Assembly (NCBI GenBank): GCA_963836405.1
Contig: CAWIJL010000005.1
Location: forward strand, 496,001 to 560,000
From: CAWIJJ01 sp963836405
GTDB lineage: Bacteria > Acidobacteriota > Terriglobia > Bryobacterales > Bryobacteraceae
DNA length: 64,000 nucleotides
Direction of reading: 5' to 3'
Part shown: positions 52,783-60,713 of the stretch, piece after piece
How positions within the stretch are numbered: the first letter of the stretch is position 1
How the letters are laid out: each line of letters starts with the position of its first letter
The notes under the pieces: generated by a model
The model's database searches: none
What the model was told of the DNA's origin: nothing
What the model saw: the letters and a program-made list of their open reading frames with translations, nothing else
Made by a program: the position numbers and the translations under genes

Positions 52783-53055
52783 GCATTCGAAGTCCGATTC
52801 CCTCCGGTAGACCTGCCGGTCATGCGGCGATGGCTGTTAGAATCGGAACGGATCGTTGACCCTACAAACAGACGACATCGCCGGCCCGCCTAGAGCAGGT
52901 AACGTCGCAATATTCCGCGGAGAAAACGGCAACACTCTATCTGTCAGCTCGTTTCGCGAGCCGCGAAGCTTGGCGAGCGGCGCCAGGTGGAAGAGGCCGG
53001 TATCGGTTCTGGCACGTAGAGTGCTGTACCTAGGCAATCCCATCGCCCGGCAGTC

Positions 53056-53131
53056 TTGAGAACCCGCGGAGAAGCCGGCGGAGGAGCCCAGGTGCGACGA
53101 CGCGCCGGCGCGCGGTACGCGCAAGCAGTAG
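53056..53131 (+). pseudogene. Truncated 3' relic of the FecR/DUF6600 gene
   Basis: The last ~25 codons of the FecR/DUF6600 gene, with one base missing: EKPAEEP(RC)DDAPARGTRKQ and stop at 53131, against EKPAEKPAETQKSDAPARGT at the 48370 end. About 30 bases before the stop are identical. A near-identical hairpin follows (53138-53156). Nothing of the upstream gene remains. This relic and the one at 48727-48835 show that the region between was duplicated or inserted. Confidence 0.75.
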
Positions 53132-53137
53132 AGGAGA

Positions 53138-53156
53138 GCGGGGCTTCGCGCCCCGC
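53138..53156. terminator. Duplicate hairpin between FecR relic and Cna_B gene
   Basis: Stem GCGGGGC, loop TTCGC, GCCCCGC, then CTCTACC. It differs by a few bases from the hairpin at 48375-48395 and lies directly after the relic stop. It ends 2 bases before the convergent Cna_B gene stop, so it could end that transcript. Confidence 0.55.
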
Positions 53157-53158
53157 CT

Positions 53159-54800
53159 CTACCTCAGCTCGCTAACTTCCAGCTTCAAGCTTACCGTTCC
53201 CATCGGTCCGAGGTCCGCTTTAGCGCCCTCGGCAAGCAGCCGCTCGAAGGCCGGGCGTGTTCCGCTCATATCCGGAGTCAGGGCACGGAGGGCGATGACG
53301 CGGTATTCTCCCGGCGCAAGGCCCGTGATCTGGAAACGGCCGTCAGCGTCTGTCCTCCCGCCGGCCCATCCGGTAGTGAGCCCGTTCGAGGGCCAACGGC
53401 GGGCGATTATGTAGGCGTTGGCGACGGGGCGGTCACCGCTCACTGCCGTCCCGGTGATGGTTGCGGGCTTGTCGTCAATTACGATGCGGAATGACGTGGG
53501 CGGGCGCTCCGTCGCCGAGCGGCACGGTATCGCCGATCAAGACTATGTCGTTGTCGCGGATTTCCTTGACGTAGTTGCCGCCGCTGAGTCCGGAGACGAT
53601 ACGATGTGGTCGAGCGGGCGGAGGTTTTCGAAACGGAAGTTGCCATTCTCATCGGGCGGCGCGGGGAGCGCTTGCATGGGGCCCTGACCGTCCGTTGGCC
53701 GAAAATCGATGCGGACTTTGGTGAGGTCCGGCGGCCTGGCGCCTTCAGCCGGCACGACGAAGCCGCTCACGGCGACTCCGGGCTTCAGGTCGGCGGTGAT
53801 CTCGAGGATTCCGGTCGGCAATCAGAAAGGGCACCGATGCCGTACTTTCGTTTTCGGGCGTCTGGCCGGCGACGGTGAAGTTCAGGCGGTAGCTTCCGGC
53901 GGGAAATCCGGTCACCAGCAGATCGCCGCAGGGCGCCTGGCCGAGAGGATGGATGGTCCTCCCGTCGGCGTGCGACACGGACTCGACGATAGACAGGGTT
54001 ACGCCGGGGGCGCAGCCCGGAATCCGCACGTGCACGCGGTAATAGGGCACCTTCCGCACGGCCAGACGGCCCACGCTTACCGACGCGCCCGAGGGCACCA
54101 CACGGGGAGGACGCCGTCGGGTCCGTGGCCGCCGGGCCAGTAGGTGCGCTCGTAATCGCGGTCCACGGTTTCGGCATCTTTCGCGCTGAACTTCGGCTGC
54201 ACGCGGGTCTGATCGTCGGCCTGGGGTCCGATGGTGACTGCGTACTCGCCCGGCTGAAGGCCGGAGATGGCGAATTCACCTTTGGCATCGGTGGTTCCCT
54301 CCACGCCGCCAAATGAAAAGAACCTCCCCGCAGCGCCGCGGCGGACTGCCGCTTAACCGGAAGTGCGCGAGCGGCTCGCCCGTGTCTTCGTCTATGACGC
54401 TGCCGGTGAGCCGGCCCTGGCGCGCGAGCGAGAGCTTTACGTCGGTGCCTGGCTTCTCGGCGGTCAGTTTGACTTCGGCGAATTCCGACACCCCGGCCAC
54501 GCCCGGCGCCTGATAACCGTCCTTCTTCGCGGTGACCCGGTACTCGCCCGGCTTGTCCACAAGGAGCGCGAAGGCGCCCCGATAGTCGGTCCGCGCCTTC
54601 CTCGAATCGTCATCTTTCCAGCCGCCGTTGAGACGGACGGGGCCGCCTTGCTGCACGGCGAGTGAAACCTCGGCGTCCGCCACCGCCACACCCGTGCCGG
54701 GTTCCGTCACCACGCCGCGAATCTCATAGCGGACGTTCGACTGCGGGGCGGGGAAGCAGGCCCCGGCGCACAATAACAGAATGCTCGTAAGTTTGAACAC
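53159..54800 (-). pseudogene. Cna_B/carboxypeptidase-regulatory-like secreted protein, broken by about five frameshifts
   Basis: Secreted multi-domain protein of about 545 residues when repaired. GTG 54800 begins the signal peptide (VFKLTSILLLCAGACFPAPQ). Repeated Cna_B-like sandwich modules follow: YEIRGVVTEPGTGVAVADAE; KARTDYRGAFALLVDKPGEY; TTDAKGEFAISGLQPGEYAV; PDENGNFRFENLRPLDHIVS; and TDADGRFQITGLAPGEYRVI. Frame changes occur near 54300, 54090, 53820, 53575 and 53500. Each is a one-base step and the pieces join into one protein. It may be a surface or adhesin protein. I think the lesions are sequence errors, but decay is possible. Its C-terminal ~35 codons recur at 48727-48835. Confidence 0.78.
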
Positions 54801-54855
54801 GCGGTACCCAGACCGACTGTAGCGCTGCGTGGAAACGCTGACAAGCGCCTACGGC

Positions 54856-55878
54856 TCATGCCGACTTGATTTCGGTCCACAGCCGGTCGCGCAGGCGCTG
54901 GGTTGCGGGCGGAAGCGTGATGGGCCATTCCGCGCGCGCGGTCACTTCCGGAGGCGGGTACAACACGGGGCTTTCGCGGACGGCGGCCGGTAGGAGCGCG
55001 CGCGCGGCTGCGTTGGCGGTGGCTGTTTTGGTGGATTCGACAATCCGGGCTGAAACCTTTGGCCGCAACAGGTAATCGAGGAACTGGTGGGCGAGGCGGC
55101 TTCTGCGGCTTTCGCGCAGCACGACGGCGCAATCGCAGTAGAGCGGGAATCCCTCGTCCGGGTACGCAAAGGCGAGCGGCGCGCCGGCGTCGATGGCCTG
55201 CTGCGCGGTGGTGGACCAGAGCTGAGCGGCCATCACGTCGCCGGAAACGAGCTGATCCCGCACTTCGGCGTTCAGGTAGGCGCGCAGGAGCGGCTTCTGG
55301 GCCACGGCCTCGTCGCGGGCGCGGCGGAGCTCCAACGGATCGGTGGAACTAAACGGGTAGTGCAGTTTCTTGAGACACGCGCCGAGCATGTCCTCGGGAT
55401 CGTCGAGCATGGTGAGCCGGCCCTTGAGCCTCGGGTCCCACAAGTCCGCCCAGCGCGTCAGCGGGGGCTTGACGGCGCGGTTGAATACGATGCCGGTGCC
55501 GTTCACCATGTAGGGCACGCCCCATTCGAGTGCGGGATCCCAGGCAGGTGCGCGGAATGCCGCCTCCAGGTTGGCGAGACCGGGGAGCCAGTCGTGGCGC
55601 AGCGGCTGGAGGAGGCCGTACTCGCGCATGGGGCCGAGGCGGTTGTGGGTGGGAAATACGACGTCCCACCCGGAGTTGCCGGTGAGCACTTTCGCCAGCA
55701 TCTCCTCGTTGCTTTCGTAGGTGGAGTAGCGCACCCGGACGCCGAATTCGACTTCGAATCCGGGAATGGTTTCGGGCGCGACGTAGGCCGACCAGTTGTA
55801 GACGTTCAGACGCGGTCGCGTATCGCGCGCGCATCCGGCAAGCCCGGGAACGGCCAGCAGGAAGGTGCGGCGGTTCAT
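54856..55878 (-). CDS. potD: Spermidine/putrescine ABC transporter substrate-binding protein
   Basis: A 340-residue periplasmic polyamine-binding protein. ATG 55878 overlaps the potC stop (ATGA). The N-terminus MNRRTFLLAVPGLAGCARD combines a twin-arginine-like start with a lipobox (LAGC). The PotD/PotF core is visible: RLNVYNWSAYVAPETIPGFE, GNSGWDVVFPTHNRLGPMRE, VPYMVNGTGIVFNRAVKPPL and GDVMAAQLWSTTAQQAIDAG, with LAFAYPDEGFPLYCDCAVVL near the end. Polyamine specificity is from family membership. Last gene of potABCD, as usual. Confidence 0.9.
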   Translation of the reverse strand: MNRRTFLLAVPGLAGCARDTRPRLNVYNWSAYVAPETIPGFEVEFGVRVRYSTYESNEEMLAKVLTGNSGWDVVFPTHNRLGPMREYGLLQPLRHDWLPGLANLEAAFRAPAWDPALEWGVPYMVNGTGIVFNRAVKPPLTRWADLWDPRLKGRLTMLDDPEDMLGACLKKLHYPFSSTDPLELRRARDEAVAQKPLLRAYLNAEVRDQLVSGDVMAAQLWSTTAQQAIDAGAPLAFAYPDEGFPLYCDCAVVLRESRRSRLAHQFLDYLLRPKVSARIVESTKTATANAAARALLPAAVRESPVLYPPPEVTARAEWPITLPPATQRLRDRLWTEIKSA

Positions 55879-56633
55879 GTTTCGCGCACCCGTTCGGAGA
55901 TGAGGATCAGCACACCGAACAGCACGGTCACCATGGAGGAGATGGCGTTGATTACGGGGCTGGCGCCGCGGCGCGCCATGGCGTAGATCACCATGGGGAG
56001 GGTCTCGGAATCGACGCCCGCCACCATGCTGGTGATGACGTAGTCGTCGAAGGAGATGGTGAGCGAGAGCAGCGCGGCGGCCACGATGCCGGGGGCCAGG
56101 GCGGGAAGCGTGACGTAGAAGAAGGCCTGCCATTCATTGGCGCCGAGGTCCATGGCGGCCTCTTCGAGCGCGGGGCTCACGGTGCGCAGCCGCGCCGAGA
56201 CCACGATCACCACGTAAGCGAGGCAGAACGCCACGTGCGCCAGGATCACCGTGTGCAGTCCAAGCTGCCAGTGAAAAAAGCGGAAGGCCCACTGAAACAG
56301 CGCCAGCAGCGAAATGCCGGTCACGATTTCGGGCGTTACCAGGGACAGGTACAAGCCGCCGGTGAGCAGGCGAGAACCGCGCTTCCAGAGACCGTAGGCG
56401 CAGAGGGCGCCCAGCACGGTGGAGATGGCGGTGGCGGTGAGCGCGACGATCACGCTGTTCCAGGTGCCCTCGACGATCTGCGGATCGCGGAAGACGGCGC
56501 GGTACCAGTCGAGCGAAAAACCTTCCCAGACGGTGAAGCGGGAGCGATTGAAACTGAAGACACCGAGAGTGAGGAGGGGCGCGTGCAGGAAGGCGAAGAA
56601 GGCAACGGCGTAGACCGACAGCCAGCGCTTCAT
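55875..56633 (-). CDS. potC: Spermidine/putrescine ABC transporter permease
   Basis: A 252-residue inner-membrane permease (PotC/PotI). ATG 56633 overlaps the potB stop. Six TM helices: SVYAVAFFAFLHAPLLTLGV; WNSVIVALTATAISTVLGAL; LVTPEIVTGISLLALFQWAF. The EAA loop is AMDLGANEWQAFFYVTLPAL. It works with PotB and the PotA ATPase to import polyamines. It is in frame throughout, with 4-base overlaps at both ends (ATGA), typical of a tight operon. Confidence 0.9.
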   Translation of the reverse strand: MKRWLSVYAVAFFAFLHAPLLTLGVFSFNRSRFTVWEGFSLDWYRAVFRDPQIVEGTWNSVIVALTATAISTVLGALCAYGLWKRGSRLLTGGLYLSLVTPEIVTGISLLALFQWAFRFFHWQLGLHTVILAHVAFCLAYVVIVVSARLRTVSPALEEAAMDLGANEWQAFFYVTLPALAPGIVAAALLSLTISFDDYVITSMVAGVDSETLPMVIYAMARRGASPVINAISSMVTVLFGVLILISERVRET

Positions 56634-57457
56634 ACCAGGTCCTCGCTGCCGCGGCGCAGGAATGCGGCCACCAGCAGGGTCACCAGCAGCATCAGCGCCA
56701 TGGAGACGGCGGAGCCGAAGGGCCAGTCGCGGGCCGTCGTGAACTGGTTCTGCACCAGGTTGCCGACCAGCACGGTGCGGCCGCCGCCGAGCAGGTCGGG
56801 GGTGAGGTAGGCGCCGAGGCAGGGAATGAAGACCAGGATGGATCCGGCCACGATGCCCGGCTTCGAGAGCGGCACCACGATGTGGAAGAGGGCAGTGAGC
56901 GGGCGCGCGCCCAGGTCGGCCGCGGCCTCCGTTAAGGCTGGGTCGAGCCGTTCGAGGGTGGCATAGATAGGCAGCACCATGAACGGCAGGTAGCCGTAGA
57001 CCAGGCCCAGCAGCACCGCGCCGTCGTTGTAGAGCAGCGGGAGCGGCGAAGAGATCAGACCGAGGCGCGAGAGCGCGGTGTTGATGAGCCCGGTGTCGCG
57101 CAACAGGAAGATCCATGCGTAGGTGCGGACCAGGAAACTGGTCCAGAACGGCAGCATGACCAGTTGCAGGTAAAGATTCTTGCGGCGTCCGGCGCCGGAA
57201 ATGAACAGCGCGGCGGGGAAGGCGAACAACAGGCAGAGGAGCGTGGCGGCAACCGCCATGGCGAACGAGCGCGCCACAATGGTGAGGTAGAGCGGGTCCC
57301 AGAGACGCTGCCAGTTATCGAGAGTCCAGGGGCCGCCCACTCCGCCATACACACCGCGCGTGAGAAAGCTGTATGCGAGGACGATGGCCAGCGGGCCAAG
57401 GAACAGCACGCCCATCCACAACCATGCGGGAAGCAGGAACCAGGAGCGCAGCTTCAC
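56630..57457 (-). CDS. potB: Spermidine/putrescine ABC transporter permease
   Basis: A 275-residue permease (PotB/PotH). GTG 57457 overlaps the potA stop (GTGA) and has GAGG upstream; a longer ATG at 57493 is less likely. Motifs: KLRSWFLLPAWLWMGVLFLG, VRTYAWIFLLRDTGLINTAL, YGYLPFMVLPIYATLERLDP, and the EAA loop EAAADLGARPLTALFHIVVP. Second gene of potABCD. Confidence 0.9.
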   Translation of the reverse strand: MKLRSWFLLPAWLWMGVLFLGPLAIVLAYSFLTRGVYGGVGGPWTLDNWQRLWDPLYLTIVARSFAMAVAATLLCLLFAFPAALFISGAGRRKNLYLQLVMLPFWTSFLVRTYAWIFLLRDTGLINTALSRLGLISSPLPLLYNDGAVLLGLVYGYLPFMVLPIYATLERLDPALTEAAADLGARPLTALFHIVVPLSKPGIVAGSILVFIPCLGAYLTPDLLGGGRTVLVGNLVQNQFTTARDWPFGSAVSMALMLLVTLLVAAFLRRGSEDLV

Positions 57458-58416
57458 TCCGGAAACCTCATCTCGCCGGCGGGTTCCCAGCACAGGTGGA
57501 CCGTCTCACCCACCTGGTAGGCGCCATCCTGGAGCGGCACCTGCGCGACAGCGCGTTCGCCGTTCTGCCGCAGGCGGACCAGCACCTGTACGCAGTCGCC
57601 GAGGAAGACCGTACCTTCCACCGTGCCGTCGGCGGAGCAGGCGGCGCCGTCCGCGGAGCGGCGGATCCGCATTACCTCGGGGCGTATGCCCGCGCCGCCG
57701 ATCCAGTTGACCGCACCCAGGAACCCGGCCACGAAGCGGGTGGCGGGCCGCAGGTAGATGTCCTCGGGGGATCCCAGTTGTTCCACCCGCCCGGCGTTCA
57801 TGACGGCGATGCGGTCCGACATGGAGAGCGCCTCCTCCTGGTCGTGGGTCACCAGCAGAAAGGTGATGCCGGCGCGGCGCTGCAGGGCTTTCAACTCGAT
57901 GCGCATCTGCTTGCGCAGTTTCGGGTCGAGGGCCGCGAGCGGTTCATCGAGGAGGAGCACGTCCGGTTCGAGGACCAGCGAGCGGGCGAGCGCCACACGC
58001 TGCCGCTCGCCGCCAGAAAGCTGGGCCGGCCGGCGCTGCTCTTTGCCTGCGAGGCTCACCAGTTCGAGCACCTCTCGCACGCGCTTGTCGACTTCCTTGA
58101 CCCCGTGACGCCGCAGGCCGAACTCGATGTTGCCGCGCGCGGTGAGGTGGGGGAAGAGCGCGTAGTTCTGGAACACCGTGCTCACGTTGCGCTGGTACGG
58201 CCTGTCGCCGTTCACCACCCTGCCGTTCAGCAGGACGTCGCCGGAGGTGGGCTCTTCGAAGCCGGCGATCAGACGCAGCGTGGTGGTCTTGCCGCAGCCC
58301 GATGGCCCGAGCAGGGAGAAGAACGCGCCCGCCTCGATGGCCAGCGAGACGCCGTCCACCGCGCGCTGGCCGGGATAGTGCTTCACCAGGTTGCTCAGTT
58401 CGAGAATCGGAGCCAT
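57454..58416 (-). CDS. potA: Spermidine/putrescine ABC transporter ATPase
   Basis: A 320-residue ATPase, first gene of the operon. Walker A is LLGPSGCGKTTTLRLIAGFE, signature QLSGGERQRVALARSLVLEP, Walker B LLLDEPLAALDPKLRKQM, switch His in FLLVTHDQEEALSMSDRIAV. The C-terminal TOBE-type domain (~240-315) includes NWIGGAGIRPEVMRIRRSAD and EGTVFLGDCVQVLVRL. The gene starts 93 bases upstream-divergent of the SIR2-like gene. PotA-type ATPases also occur in related iron or sulfate systems, but the order ABCD and the PotD core support polyamine uptake. Confidence 0.93.
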   Translation of the reverse strand: MAPILELSNLVKHYPGQRAVDGVSLAIEAGAFFSLLGPSGCGKTTTLRLIAGFEEPTSGDVLLNGRVVNGDRPYQRNVSTVFQNYALFPHLTARGNIEFGLRRHGVKEVDKRVREVLELVSLAGKEQRRPAQLSGGERQRVALARSLVLEPDVLLLDEPLAALDPKLRKQMRIELKALQRRAGITFLLVTHDQEEALSMSDRIAVMNAGRVEQLGSPEDIYLRPATRFVAGFLGAVNWIGGAGIRPEVMRIRRSADGAACSADGTVEGTVFLGDCVQVLVRLRQNGERAVAQVPLQDGAYQVGETVHLCWEPAGEMRFPE

Positions 58417-58509
58417 CGGTAATTAGAGATAGTAGCGCAGCCGCCCTTGCGCCGGATCGCGGTTTTGGATAGGCTTCCCTGCGGTCCTTGGAAGAGAAAG
58501 GAAGACCGA

Positions 58510-59772
58510 ATGCCTGAAACCGTCGTGTTCCTCGGAGCGGGCGCCTCGAAACCCCTGGGGCTGCCCATGACCGCGGAGATATTCCCGAACATGTTGCAGC
58601 GGCTGCTGGGCAAGGACCCCGAAGGCAAGCGCCTGTTCAACGGCGATAGCGACGATTCGGGTCGCCTGCTTGCCTGCCTGCACGCACTTCTTCCCGGGCT
58701 CGCCGGGTTCACCGATCGCTGCCGGGATTTAACCGTGTGGAAGAACAATCTGCTTCCCATCACCGATGTGCTGTCCACGATCGACTACCTTCTGCTCACA
58801 TCGAATTCACCGGCTCCGGGCTTGACTTTGAGCGAACTCGAGCGAGCCCGGAAGCTCATCGAGCGGGCGATATTCGAGTTGCTGGTGCGGAACGAGAGTC
58901 CCGACAGCCTGGACATGGCAGACATTCCGGACGTGGTGCGCAAAGAATGGAATCAAACCAGCGAGCTGAAGCCGTTCGAAGAGAGGCTGCCGGATCAGAA
59001 GGACGAACGCACTCGCGTTGTGGACTGGCTGATGCAGCTTGCGGTAGAGCCGAATCATCGCGTGACCATTATTTCGACCAACTACGACATCGAACTGGAG
59101 CAGGCGTTGTACGCGCGGCTCACCTACAATGTGCATAACCAGGTGGATTTCGGGATGAGCGTGCGTGAAATTGCCAGCGGCACGGTCTATCCACGGCCAC
59201 CCGGTGCGAAATTTGCCCTGTTCAAGCTCCACGGCTCCCTCAACTGGCTGCGATGCAGCGCTTGCGACAACGTGTACCTCAACCCTGCTGGAGCCGTCGC
59301 GTACCTTTCTTTCCTGCTCGGCGACGACGCGGAACGACGGACAGCGCAGCTTCCCTGGCTTGCGGAACGGGAGCGCGACGGGGCCAATGAATGTCATTGC
59401 GGCGCCAGGCCGCTGAGACACGTGATTGTGGCGCCCTCGCTGGTTCGCGACATCCGCGACCCCATGCTTCAGGGCATCTGGCGCAATGCGCTCGAATCCT
59501 TGCGGCGGGCGGAGAGATGGATTATCGCAGGGTACTCGCTTCCACCGGAGGACGTGGCAATACGGTCTATGTTCTTGCGGGCGTATCAGGCGCGCGACAC
59601 CACCGGGCCTGAGGTGATCGTGGTGCAGTTGGAAGAAAAAGAACCGGAATTGACACGGTACCAGCTCCTGTTCAACCGTTTCAGGTACGTCTCGGGCGGG
59701 CTGACAGGTTACCTGGCCGGCGGAACGGGCAGGTTGTTCCCGCCACCGCTCGCCGCATTGACAGACCGGTAG
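58510..59772 (+). CDS. SIR2-like domain protein with zinc-binding insert
   Basis: A 420-residue protein with ATG 58510 and GGAAG upstream. NAD-binding SIR2 features: VVFLGAGASKPLGLPMTAEI (GAGAS at 9-13), IISTNYDIELEQALYARLTY (TNYD at about 190), and KFALFKLHGSLNWLRC (catalytic-type His near 241). A Cys pair C249xxC252 and C295xC297 probably form a zinc site, as in SIR2_2-type proteins. The C-terminal ALESLRRAERWIIAGYSLPP is the Rossmann end. Stand-alone SIR2-like NADases occur in anti-phage systems, but no partner effector or sensor is next to it. Its end overlaps the convergent 59709 gene by 64 bases. Confidence 0.85.
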   Translation: MPETVVFLGAGASKPLGLPMTAEIFPNMLQRLLGKDPEGKRLFNGDSDDSGRLLACLHALLPGLAGFTDRCRDLTVWKNNLLPITDVLSTIDYLLLTSNSPAPGLTLSELERARKLIERAIFELLVRNESPDSLDMADIPDVVRKEWNQTSELKPFEERLPDQKDERTRVVDWLMQLAVEPNHRVTIISTNYDIELEQALYARLTYNVHNQVDFGMSVREIASGTVYPRPPGAKFALFKLHGSLNWLRCSACDNVYLNPAGAVAYLSFLLGDDAERRTAQLPWLAERERDGANECHCGARPLRHVIVAPSLVRDIRDPMLQGIWRNALESLRRAERWIIAGYSLPPEDVAIRSMFLRAYQARDTTGPEVIVVQLEEKEPELTRYQLLFNRFRYVSGGLTGYLAGGTGRLFPPPLAALTDR

Positions 59773-60224
59773 GCGGCGAGAAAGCGGTCCGCCAGTTCAT
59801 CGACAGAATCCATGCAGGCGCGATACACCTGCTTCGAGTCGGCAAGCACCACACTGTCCACTTCCCAGGTCTCGGTGGCGGTCTTCACATTGCGGTCCCG
59901 CACCAGGGTGACCGGCTGGTAGAGGCCGAGTGTCGCCGAGATGGCAAAGGGCCCGCGGCCGGCACGCACCGAGGTCAGGCGAAAGCCGGCAAACTCGGAG
60001 GCCGAGGGGTCGATTTTGACTCCGCCGTTGCGTAGTTTCTCTTCGAGACGCGCCTGAAGCACGGCGGGCGTCGCCCCCTCTTTCTGAAGCTCCGCGGGTA
60101 TGGAGTCGACGACCACGTTGACGGCCGCCAACCCGCGCAACGTGGCGCGATCCAGCGGCGCATCGCCGGCGCCGGCGAGCGGCAATGAGAATGCGGCCAG
60201 CAGTAGGAACAGTCTCCTGTGCAT
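59709..60224 (-). CDS. Unknown secreted protein
   Basis: A 171-residue protein with a clear signal peptide (MHRRLFLLLAAFSLPLAGAG). The mature part alternates short helices and strands: AVNVVVDSIPAELQKEGATP, KLRNGGVKIDPSASEFAGFR and ATETWEVDSVVLADSKQVYR. The pattern resembles periplasmic proteins that fold like the curli/LPS-related 'DUF' set, but no family is assigned. It begins 7 bases after the membrane gene at 60232 and probably shares its mRNA. The last 64 bases overlap the SIR2 gene antisense. Confidence 0.6.
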   Translation of the reverse strand: MHRRLFLLLAAFSLPLAGAGDAPLDRATLRGLAAVNVVVDSIPAELQKEGATPAVLQARLEEKLRNGGVKIDPSASEFAGFRLTSVRAGRGPFAISATLGLYQPVTLVRDRNVKTATETWEVDSVVLADSKQVYRACMDSVDELADRFLAAYRSVNAASGGGNNLPVPPAR

Positions 60225-60231
60225 ACTTTCA

Positions 60232-60684
60232 TTATGATGTGAGGGCCGGGGTGGGGCGAGCCGTTCCGCGGAAGCTCAGCCAAAAACCGGTGACGCTGAA
60301 CAGAACAAGAAAAAGCGCGACGATGAGGTTGGGAGTCACGAGGCTGCCGCTCAGGCGCGGGTCCGCTTCGGGCGGCCCCGCCCACGATGAAGAACCGGGC
60401 AGTAGTGTCGTAATGTAGAACAGCGGCGTCCAGAAGGAAAGCGACAGCAGGGCTGCCGCGCGGAGGGCCACCTCGGGCTCGCGCGACTTTCGCCACAGCA
60501 GCCAGATTCCGGTGCCCGCGACTCCGGCCAGCATGAACAGCAGGAGGGCACCATGGAAGCGGGCATGTGGATGCCACAGCGGATTCAAGAGGTGATTCGG
60601 ACTCCAATCCAAAACGAACGATGCGATGGCCGTTGCCGCCAGCACCAGCGTCAACAGGATTCTCCCCGCCTGAATTCGGTTCAT
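60232..60684 (-). CDS. Unknown four-TM membrane protein
   Basis: A 150-residue protein with four predicted TM helices: RILLTLVLAATAIASFVLDW; ARFHGALLLFMLAGVAGTGI; AALLSLSFWTPLFYITTLLP; and LIVALFLVLFSVTGFWLSF. No catalytic motif is visible. It sits between the radical SAM gene (29 bases upstream) and the secreted protein (7 bases downstream), all leftward. Similar small membrane proteins are often labelled DUF6640 or related, but I cannot confirm that. Confidence 0.6.
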   Translation of the reverse strand: MNRIQAGRILLTLVLAATAIASFVLDWSPNHLLNPLWHPHARFHGALLLFMLAGVAGTGIWLLWRKSREPEVALRAAALLSLSFWTPLFYITTLLPGSSSWAGPPEADPRLSGSLVTPNLIVALFLVLFSVTGFWLSFRGTARPTPALTS

Positions 60685-60713
60685 AGCAGGAAGACGGCGG
60701 AACGGCCGTTTGC

